Position numbers and translations under genes: made by a program. Positions 56,101 to 64,000 of a DNA stretch of 64,000 bases are shown here, piece by piece. The notes under the pieces are model-generated. The model saw only the letters and a list, made by a program, of their open reading frames with translations, was not told the DNA's origin and ran no database searches. The stretch is from Zygnema cylindricum (lineage: Eukaryota; Streptophyta; Zygnematophyceae; Zygnematales; Zygnemataceae), in assembly GCA_037447655.1 (NCBI GenBank), contig JBBHKE010000793.1, positions 343,097 through 407,096 of the forward strand, read 5' to 3'. Within the stretch, counting starts at the first letter, position 1, and every line of letters starts with the position of its first letter.

Positions 56101-58602
56101 AAACAATGGAACAGGTTCCAATTACTAAATTATGCCCAAATGTTGATGGAGACAAAATCCTAAAAAATCCTAAAAAAGCCTAAAAAACCACCACCACTTT
56201 GAGAAGAGGAGCCCACTGCTCTATTTCATATGCACAGTTGAGCTCATTTTGGAGGGTAGGGTGGATGTGTGCAGGCGAAGGTTTGTGATTTTGGTCTCTT
56301 AAAAGACAACGAGAATGAGGAGCAATTATTATTGAGAACGCGAGTTGCAGGAACTCACGGCTACATGGATCCAGAATACTACGCTACTTTTAAAGTCACA
56401 CCAAAGAGTGATGTTTACAGGTGATTTATGTCCTTCATCAAATGAATAAAAGATTATATGTTACCTTCATGTAATTGACTTACTTTTAAAGTTTCAAAAG
56501 CTATGAAAAAAGATGAAAGATGGTATATCCTTTACCGAAATGATGACAAAACTACATGAAAAGGCGAAAATAATATCTTTTCTTGCTATTAAAGTCACAT
56601 AAAAACTGATCTTTGTAGTTGACATAACCCCTAAAGAGTATGAGAAAGCAAGGAAAGCTGTAGATTCATACTTAGGTGAAATAAAATAAACTTGTCTACT
56701 CTTTTTAAACAATTTCAGGGGACCATTTGATCACATTTTAGTTATAGTGCATGAAGAAGACGATGTAGTATGTGGAAAGAGGTTATCAGTGAAACATGAT
56801 ATCTAAGGAAAGGCGTCTTCTTCTTGAAGAAGAAAGTAATCAAAATGAAGTTAAGTTTTATTTTAAATTAGAACTAGAACAGAAATGTGGGCTGCATCTG
56901 AAGTGAAGAAGACGGGGACGGGGGACGGGTGGTTTGTGGTTGTCCGGACCGCCAAAGAAGCATAAAATAGCCAGAATTAACCGCTAAAAATGGTAAAGAA
57001 CTTCAAAAAACATGGCTTTATTTCAACAGATTATTTTTCAGGGTTTCGAAAATTGTCGAATATTTTCGTCATGTAATTTTACTAAAAGAATTAAGTGATC
57101 CGCATATCAATTATTATTTATATTTGCTTGTGGCAAACATGAAAATTGGTTTGATTTAGCCTTTTAAAAGCGAGTGAAATTCTGGCTTATCAATATTTTG
57201 TCAGAAACCAATAAAAAAAATATATAAGGTAGACCAACACTCCTAATAATATGTTATTTTGTTATTATTTTGTTGGTGATTTGTGTTCTAACTTTTTTCA
57301 CAGTTACACTGACGATTCTTTTTGTTACATTATTTTCGTGATTAAGAGCAATGGACAACCTTTTGTTTATGACAAACTGAACTCAGAAGCCTTTCAAACA
57401 AAACATACCAAATCAATACAAAATCATACAATACCAAATTATTTCGAATGATTTGGTACCTACTGGGTAGGTCGGACAAAGTGCAAAATACAGGGTACTA
57501 AACTCCCATTCGATCCTAGGGGCTACCTAGTGTTAAGCAATATGACATAATTACATCATCCAAGAAGTCGATTGAAACGTAATTTCTGAATACTTAGGTT
57601 ATATAATCAACCAATATATAGGTCATAAGTTTCATAGGAACCTTATGTTCATGGATGGGACTAAGCATCTAATTAATATGGCCTCTATTACAAAATATTT
57701 ATTTTCTTGAAAGCTGGCTGTTAGACTCTTTGGGTGAGATTTTTCTCAATTTATCAAGAATTGTGTTGTAATACCTGGTGAAACAGCAGACTCGTAAAAC
57801 TTTGAAATATCAAAAAGCCCAAAATATATTTATTTTTGTCTTTGCAGTTTTGGTGTGGTAATTCTTGAGCTCATTACTGGACAACCGGCAGTCTTTGTGG
57901 ATACGGAGACAAGAGAAGAGGGAGAGGACAGTACCGCGGAAGAGTTAACTTCACTTTCAAGCTGGGTACGCAAAAATTGACACTATTTTGGTAAATGAAA
58001 ATTGGAAAAATCTAGAAAATACTACGTCAAATGCTTAAAGGTTTGTTAAAAGAGATTTTGTAAGTCATTATCGACAAAATAAAAATGATAAGGTCTTCTT
58101 GATACTAGCTTTGTTTTGTCAAATGTTGAACAAAGCTTTCCAGACAACACAATAATATGCAAAGGGTTTTCTAAACTTTAGAACTTGAAAAGTATTTCAA
58201 TAAAATGTAGGATGCATGACTCATTTTATTCTGGCCTTTGTTGTTTAGGCTTTGAAAAGAATGCGGACGGCTTTCCTTCTCTCCGCCATAGTTGACCCAA
58301 AACTTGATTCCAACTATCCTTTAGACGCCATGGAAACCTTGGGAAATATTGCGGCCTCTTGTTTACAAAAAGTTTCGAAATATCGCCCGGAGATGGCAGA
58401 TGTTGCGAGTCAACTTCATCTTCTGAAGTCAAAGTTGGAGAACACGGAACTGCGAGACACGGAAACCGTTGCTCCTCCAAAAGGGCCTAATCTAGAATTG
58501 GGCGAAAAAGATGCTTACCCATCAATAAGGCTAGGGAGTACATCGGAAGGTTCTAGCGTTATAAAGCCTGTTCCAAAGACAAGCATTTTGATGGGCAGGT
58601 AG
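41639..58602 (+). CDS. LRR receptor-like protein kinase, 18 exons, 1,242 residues
   Basis: Exons: 41639-43353, 43653-43730, 43847-43915, 45067-45138, 45351-45470, 46097-46168, 46297-46362, 46781-46849, 47250-47318, 48245-48285, 48897-49016, 49646-49738, 49925-50163, 54913-55048, 55439-55590, 56275-56420, 57848-57965, 58249-58602. All introns are GT-AG; the join is 3,729 bases without a stop. Protein: signal peptide (1 to about 21, cleaved near VFSQ), LRRNT cap with ACCWPFVTC, more than 20 LRRs ([13 protein letters not shown] type), proline-rich linker (about 795-820), transmembrane helix (about 837-859), kinase with GEGGFG (904-909), K925, HRDVKSEN (D1024), DFG (1042-1044), [10 protein letters not shown] and a serine-rich tail. 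It is an RD kinase, so probably active. Role: cell-surface perception of an unknown ligand. The subfamily is not assigned. Confidence 0.93.
44160..44275. repeat. CT-rich microsatellite in intron 3
   Basis: tctctttctctccctctctcgctctccc-like run, the same pyrimidine-strand bias as the gene's 5' flank. Confidence 0.85.
44640..44690. repeat. Telomere-like CCCTAAA-type repeats in intron 3
   Basis: aaaaaccctaaaaaaccctaaaaaacc: short spaced CCCTAAA-like units. The opposite-strand form occurs in intron 5 (45800-45885, ttttagggttttttacag type), and aatcctaaaaaatcctaa in intron 15 (56157-56190). Confidence 0.6.
46947..47142. repeat. (TA)n microsatellite in intron 8
   Basis: About 195 bases of interrupted AT dinucleotides with occasional tatatctata and tatgtata variants. 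It can form hairpins; the apparent tyrosine/isoleucine protein is an artefact. Confidence 0.95.
50164..54912. other. Intron 13 of the receptor kinase (4.7 kb), no internal gene recognised
   Basis: It separates the exon with the glycine loop and catalytic lysine from the exon with the alpha-C downstream segment. It includes a short palindromic area near 50500-50590 (aaaaatgtcactttttc and gaaaaagtgac) and GTAC-bearing DNA at 53770-53910 that may be a decayed LTR (weak). I find no transposon ends or conserved protein. Its length suggests inserted and decayed repeats. Confidence 0.6.
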
Positions 58603-58690
58603 TCTAGATTTTGATGAAGTTATTGAAGGTTAACCACTAATCCATTTATTTAATTGAATTTATTGATCTTCCCGACTATGAAAGACACAA

Positions 58691-58696
58691 AATAAA
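58691..58696 (+). terminator. Candidate polyadenylation signal of the receptor kinase
   Basis: AATAAA lies 88 bases after the stop codon, in an AT-rich 3' flank. Confidence 0.5.
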
Positions 58697-58914
58697 CATT
58701 AGAGATGTTAATTCGACTAATAATATTCGAAATGCACTTCTCTTTAGACGATAACTTCCAATCATTTTTCTCCTTCATTGTCTATCTGAACAGAGGTCCT
58801 TATTGTTTTTATATGTATTTGTTTTTTGACTTTCTTTTTTAAAGAAAAAAATTGCACTCAGTTGGGAAGCGACATACTGCACTATGTAATAGATAGAGAC
58901 ACAGAGAGAGAAAG

Positions 58915-59695
58915 TGTGAAGAGATAGGGAGAGGGGGGGAAAGGGAGAGTGAAAGAGCAGGATAGAGAGGGAGAGAGAGGGAGGGAGTGGCTGAGAGAGG
59001 GGAGATTTAGGGAGAGAGAGGGAGAGGAGAGAGGGAGAAAGAGAGGGAGAGGGTTGGAGAGAGGGGGAGACAGAGGGAGAGAAAGGGAGAAACAGAGAGA
59101 GGGAGAGAGGGAGGAAGAGAAGAGGCCTTGAGAGGAAGAAAGGCAGAAAGGGAGAGAAGTGAGCGGGAGGGAGGGAGGGAGAGGAAGGGAGAGAGAGGGC
59201 GTGAGGGGGAGAGAGAGTGATAGAAGCGTTGGAAGAAAGGAACACAGGGAGAGGGAGAACGAGAGGGAGGGAGGGAGAGGGAGAGGGAGGGGGAAGGAGA
59301 AGGGGAGAAAGGGGAGGAGGAAGGGGAAAGGGGAGGGGAAGAGGGAGGAGCGTGGTCGTGGCCTTGGGCGAGAGCAAGGGCGTGGGCGAGGAAGAGGGAA
59401 AGGGAGCAATAGAGGGATGGGGAAGGGGAGAGGGTGAGGGAAGTCGAGCAGGAGAGAAGGAGAGAGAGAGGAAGAAGCAGATGGAGGGGGATAGGTAGAC
59501 GGAGAGATGTAGGAAGAGGTGCAGCGGGAGGTGGAGGGAGGTAGGGAAGCAGCGAGGGAGGGAGGGATGGAGGGAGAGGGAAGAGAGGGAGAGAGGAAAA
59601 AAGGGAGGGAGAGAGAACGGGAGAGAGGAAGAGAGGGGGAGAGAGGAAGAGAGGGGGAGGGAGAAAGAGGGAGAGGGAGAGAACAAGAGGGACCA
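58915..59695. repeat. GA-rich imperfect repeat downstream of the receptor kinase
   Basis: Purine-rich + strand (gggagagagaggg units) for about 780 bases. It is complementary in composition to the CT-rich 5' flank of the gene. Long open frames on both strands are artefacts of the repeat. Confidence 0.9.
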
Positions 59696-60100
59696 GGTGC
59701 AAAAGGGTTAAAACTTTATTGAAAATTTGGCTATAGTGAGAAACAAAGAAAAACAAGAAAAAGAACCTTTCAATGACAAACAATAAAATAAGCTTTCAGT
59801 GTCGGAGAGAAACGATATAGGTACTGGTTTGAGAAAAGAGGGATAGGTAAACAAAAGGATCGGGGAAAGCAAAAAGTAAATCCAAGAAAATTGGAAAATA
59901 ATGGTGCTTGTGAAGGTGAAGTATGGGGAAAATTGGGAAAAATGCACGTTTGGTTCGTGAATGTACTGTGGAATTTTGTTTGATTTTTTATTGTGCGATT
60001 TTGTCACATGCTAACTCTATCGTACATAATCTACATTAATTTACAACCATAGAGTCTACGTGGATAATGAGTAGGCTAAGTCGAAATAATGACAAACCAA
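59696..60100. other. Unassigned AT-rich spacer
   Basis: About 400 bases without a recognisable gene or repeat terminus. Confidence 0.5.
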
Positions 60101-60106
60101 CATTTG

Positions 60107-60330
60107 TCATTTTTTCAACATCGAAATCACTACCCACAAAGAACAATGCACTCGAAAAGCTCCCAGCAGAATTGGAAGACCAAATCCATACTCCATTATA
60201 TTTGCCAAACAACAATATATTTGTTTCACTACCTCTTGATGAATCTTCTTTGGCGCGTTACAATAGCGACTGACAATAGAAACAGTCGCTTCAATATCTA
60301 GTGGCGTGCTTATGCTAAGGCACATAAAGC
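60107..60330 (-). pseudogene. Copia relic F: RT/RNase H fragment
   Basis: The minus strand encodes LDIEATVSIVSRYCNAPKKI and EVVKQIYCCLANIMEYGFGL. This aligns with copia B ATRPDISAPVFIVSQFCQAP and the following NWEALKRIFCYLTGTAEIGL. It is therefore a piece of the B lineage at the start of RNase H. No LTR could be delimited with confidence; a TGTTAGGATT-like start at about 60663 is a possible one. Confidence 0.65.
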
Positions 60331-61117
60331 TGCTAAATAAAGTAAGACAACTGTTTCCTCACATTTTCACCTTTCTACTTTTGAATTCAACGGTGTCGAA
60401 ACATGTTTTAGGCCCAACATAGAAAATAAAGTCAACGCCTCTTTACAATACGACGCTTGACTTAACTTGATGTTTCCGTTATTACTATGTGAAACCTCAA
60501 CAACCAGTGTAACGGACATTCCCTATGTTTGTTATTTTTAAATGTAGACGTAAATATGTATTGTACTCATTAATTCAAGCCAAATTGTCAAAAGTCATTA
60601 AAAAGTTGTCACCTTACATGATAAAGGTGATTTGGTCCTATCCTTCACCTGTTGACATATACTGTTAGGATTGATAAAAAAAAATCACCACAAAAAGAAA
60701 TATTCACGAAAAATAATACACAACGGAAACATTAAAAAAAACGGACAATCGACCAAAAGGATCTTTATATGTTTTTGTCGAAGCCTCTTTTACATCAACT
60801 CCTCACTCCTCTCTTTTGTACACTCTTAAAAGTATCACTCAAAAATGATTACTCAAATGATAACACTCCTTAATACCTCTATGCTCCAAATGGACCACTA
60901 AGGATCTTTAACTTTCCGAATTGATCACAATGGATCTTCACCACATCGGAATTGATAAACTAATATAATCAAGGATCATCCACACCTCTACATCAAAATT
61001 GATTCAAAACAAAGACAAGGATAACCTTGCAACTGTATTTTTAACACTTATGTAGCTCCCACACAAACCTGTTGTCCACGACTAACTAACCACAAATGCG
61101 GCGGTTGAATCACCAAG
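60331..61117. other. Unassigned sequence, possibly LTR-like
   Basis: Contains tgttaggattgat at about 60663 and aacggaaacattaaaaaaaacgg, reminiscent of plant copia LTR starts, but I could not find a second copy in the window. No gene is visible. Confidence 0.35.
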
Positions 61118-61720
61118 GGACGAATCTTTAGTTAGGATGAGACGGTCAGAGGGAAAGTTAAGGAGAGGGGGGGAGGGAGGAAAATTGTTTCCTTTGTCCT
61201 TAGAATGGCGACGACATTGCGTCGTTGCTTCATTTATGTCGACACATTAATCGGTTAAAAAACGATGAGAAAATGTTGTCGCCTCGATGTGGAGACTCGC
61301 AAAATCACTCAACCGGCGACGACATTATGTGGTCGCCGTATAAATGGGAGTTAATTTTGTCATCGTTGAATATCTGACGATGGTTTGTCATCGATTATTC
61401 AGCGACGATGTAATCTCGTTGTTGACCCGGCGATGACATATTGTCGAACCCAAACCAGCGATGATAAATTGTCATCGTTGAATACCTGACGACAGTTTGT
61501 CATCAATTATTCAGCAACGACATAATCTCGTCGCAGAACCGGCGATGACACATTGTCAAAGCCGAACCAGAGACGACAAATTGTCATCGCTGAGCCGGCA
61601 CAAACATACAAACACCCTTGCTTTCATGTTCTTTTTTCATATTATTTACTTAACCTATTCTCCCCCCCCCCTCTGCATCACCATCCCTCCAACCATCTCA
61701 TCCTAACTAAAGATTCGTCC
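61118..61720. mobile_element. 603-bp unit bounded by 25-bp perfect inverted repeats, with 112-bp tandem repeats inside
   Basis: The left arm begins ggacgaatctttagttagga (61118-61142), and its exact reverse complement ends the unit at 61696-61720. Inside, a 112-bp unit starting gtcatcgttgaata recurs at 61359, 61471 and (partial) 61583. Short cgatgaca / tgtcatcg motifs occur in both orientations. There is no coding potential and no clear target duplication. A non-autonomous DNA transposon is the simplest reading. Confidence 0.6.
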
Positions 61721-62455
61721 TAACTATTGATTGAAAAAAATAATATAAGACGTATAACAACCGATGAATAACACCTATAGAGAAAAGGGTTAATAGAGGA
61801 GAGGATTACATCTCATCTCATCTCAAACGTATTAGAGTAAAAAAATCCCAAAAACCTCTAAACAACAACAAAGTGTAGAAAGAAAATATAAAGCAGTATA
61901 AACAGAAAAAATGAGAGTATAACACATTGTAAATCCTTGGAAACCGATCAAAAAATAGCAATAATCAAGAAGTGGCTTGATGAGGTAAAGGGGAGAGGAG
62001 TTTTAGGAAAACTTACTATATCCATTGTTTCCCAAACACTATTCGAGAAACTTCTTGATAGTTTTGTGGATGAGATTTCGGTATCCCTTCACCGCTCCTC
62101 AGCAATCATCCAGATGATTATCCGCAAACGATCCCTTTTTATTGTAACTTGTTGTTGTTTCCGGCTGGACTGCGGCAGGTCAACATCTGTAGGGCAAATC
62201 CTTAAATCTCCGCCCATAGTGTTATCATCTCCGCTCGAAGTTTCTTCCACAAGAGGCTCCACACGTGTAATTTGGTTACACCACTCGCCGGTTCGGATCC
62301 CACACTGTTCAACTCTCCAATCACCTCTTCAACAACAGGTGTTCATCTCTCTGATCACCTCTTCAACAACAGGTGCAGGGGTATGAGATATGCCGTTAAA
62401 TCTCGACGCCTAGTTACCCCACATTCTTGAAAACCTCCACATATCTCCGAAGACT
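61721..62455. other. Unassigned sequence with a 30-bp direct repeat
   Basis: An open stretch at 61937-62386 lacks an ATG start and resembles nothing I know. Near 62310-62375 tcacctcttcaacaacaggtg occurs twice. It may be decayed retroelement linker sequence; I call no gene. Confidence 0.4.
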
Positions 62456-62462
62456 AAACGAG

Positions 62463-62553
<91 letters not shown>

Positions 62554-63200
62554 GGAGAGAGAGAGAGAGAGAAAGAGAGAGGGAGAGAGAGAGAGCGATT
62601 AGAGAGAGAGGGAGAGAGAGAGAGAGCGATAGAGAGAGAGAGCGAGAGAGTGATAGAGAGAGAGGGAGAGAAAAATAGAGAGGGAGAGAATGAAAGAGAG
62701 TTAAAAAGAAAGAGAGGGAGGAAGAGAGAGAGCAAGAGTGAGAGAGATAGAAAAAGAGAACGAGAGAGAAAAAAGAAACACAATGAGAGAAATTAAGAGA
62801 TTGAGAGAGAAAGAAAGAGAGAGAGAGCGAGAGCGAGAGATAGAACGAGGGAAATAGAGATAGGGAGAAAGAATATTAAAGAGAGAAAAAGAAGAGAAAA
62901 ATAGTGTGTGAGAAAGAGAGGAGAATGTCAAAAAGAGAGACAAAATGATAAATAGTACGAGAGAAAAAGAAAGAGAGAGAGAGAAAGAAGAAAAAAAAGA
63001 GGAGGAGAGAGACAGAGAGAAAGAGAAAAAAATGAGGGGAGAGAGAGAGAGGGTAGAGAGAGAAAGAGAGAGAGAGAGAGTAAAAGAGGTGAGATTTTGC
63101 AAGAGAGGGAGAAGATAAAAATTGAGGTCGAGTGGGAAAGAAATAGAATGAGATAGAAATAAGAGGGAGAGAGAGTAAAATTGGGAGGGGAAAATGCAAA

Positions 63201-63234
<34 letters not shown>

Positions 63235-63975
63235 TGAGGAAGAGGACAAGTAAGGAGATTGAGAAAGAGAGAGAGAGAGAGAGAAGGATGAGGAGAGAGG
63301 GGGAGTGAGAGAGAAAGAGAGAGACATTAAGAGCAAGAATGGCAAAGAGCGATAGAGAGACAACATAATGGAAAGAGAGATAAAAACACAAAGAGAGAAA
63401 GAGATTGAGAAGCAGGGACAAAAATATAGAGAGGATACAGAGAGAGAAATAAAGAGAGACAAAAAGATAGAAAGCGGTAAGAGAGAGAGAGAGAGAGAGC
63501 GAGGAGAGAGAGAGGAGAGAGAGAGAACGATAGAGAGAGACATTAAGAGCAAGAATGGCAAAAAGCGATTGAGAGATAGCATAATAGAAAGAAAGATAAA
63601 AACACAAAGATAGAATAGAGAGAGAGAAAGAAAGAGAAAGAGAGACGAGTGAAAACATGAGTAAGAGAGAGAGAGAGAGAGACAGAGAGGGAGAGATAGA
63701 GAGAGAGAATGAGAGAGAGAGAAAGAGAGAGAGAGAGAAGGAGAGAGTGAGAGAGAAAGGGAGAGAGAGAGAGAAAAGAGAGAGAAAGAGAGAGAGAGAT
63801 ATAGAGTCAAAAAGGGAATAAAGTAGAGAGAAATAGAGTGTTAAAAAGAAAGAGAGAATGCCAATAAGAGAGAACAAATTCTAGAGAGTACAAGAGAAAA
63901 AGAGAGAGGGTGAGAGAGAAATAGAAAAAGTGGATGAGAGACAGAGCGAACAAAAGAGAAAGAAAATAATGGAGA
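62456..63975. repeat. Long GA-rich microsatellite region
   Basis: About 1.5 kb of gagaga with interruptions. It starts with a pure GA run at 62466-62542. Within it about 75 bases with acattaagagcaagaatggc appear twice (63327 and 63540), so part arose by larger duplications of about 213 bases. Serine/leucine-rich long frames on the minus strand are artefacts. Confidence 0.92.
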
Positions 63976-64000
63976 GGACAAGATGTGTGTGCGTGTGTGT
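63976..64000. repeat. Start of a GT microsatellite at the window edge
   Basis: gatgtgtgtgcgtgtgtgt continues past the end of the window. Confidence 0.7.

Noticed and set aside
58775-59783. Proline/serine/leucine-rich frames of about 250-300 codons on the minus strand
   Set aside because: Composition artefact of the GA-rich repeat downstream of the receptor kinase; no domain or conserved pattern.
61937-62386. 149-codon frame considered as a hypothetical gene
   Set aside because: No ATG start, no recognisable motif, and it spans a direct repeat; it may be decayed retroelement sequence.
62701-63877. Very long serine/leucine-rich open frames (over 330 codons) on the minus strand
   Set aside because: They are readings of a GA microsatellite, which lacks stop codons in several frames; amino-acid composition is only S, L, F and I.
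1-64000. CRISPR arrays, rRNA or tRNA genes, bacterial operons
   Set aside because: No regularly spaced repeats with unique spacers, no rRNA or complete tRNA sequence recognised; the content is clearly eukaryotic nuclear.

Overview
The window looks like a transposon-dense stretch of a streptophyte (plant-lineage) nuclear genome. Evidence: an 18-exon leucine-rich-repeat receptor kinase of plant type with GT-AG introns, chromodomain Ty3/gypsy and Ty1/copia LTR retrotransposons primed by initiator-Met tRNA, Tourist-like and TA-flanked MITEs, and long GA/CT microsatellites. I cannot place the species from sequence alone. Only one host gene is convincing; nearly everything else is repeat.

Layout. 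1-1605: the 3' end and LTR of a decayed copia element (E). 2058-14640: a three-deep nest. An old copia relic (D, + strand) is split by copia relic C (- strand, 2708-13734, target duplication ATAGT/ATGGT), and C is split by copia element B (- strand, 5087-11119, target duplication TTTAC). A 216-bp MITE then landed in D. 14641-22560: AT-rich and low-complexity DNA, a GA-rich tract, a dispersed repeat with a perfect 36-bp palindrome, and a 954-bp Tourist-like element.

23145-36946: a chromodomain Ty3/gypsy element (- strand, target duplication CCTTC). Its 3' LTR was later invaded by a copia element of the C/E family (copia A, + strand, 23385-29829, target duplication ACGTG). LTR divergence agrees with this order: about 3.6% for gypsy and about 2% for copia A. 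The gypsy polyprotein carries an unusual extension of roughly 550-600 residues after the chromodomain. It includes an acidic region, a compact module rich in aromatic and charged residues, and a C-terminal coiled coil. I do not recognise it, and it is the most interesting candidate here. Copia A has a second notable property: its primer-binding site matches the anticodon arm of initiator-Met tRNA (half-tRNA priming), and the ATG opposite the tRNA's CAU anticodon is in frame as the apparent gag start.

36947-40560: a cluster of MITEs, a truncated copia LTR, and second copies of the hairpin repeat and of the Tourist-like element. 40890-58602: a complete LRR receptor kinase gene behind a pyrimidine-rich promoter/leader. 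I rebuilt 18 exons that join without a stop into 1,242 codons: signal peptide, LRR ectodomain, extensin-like proline-rich linker, transmembrane helix and an RD-type kinase. 58915-64000: GA-rich repeats, one small copia relic, and a 112-bp tandem repeat enclosed by 25-bp inverted repeats.

All retroelements here carry visible damage, so none of these copies should be autonomous. The receptor kinase is the only gene with an intact reading frame.
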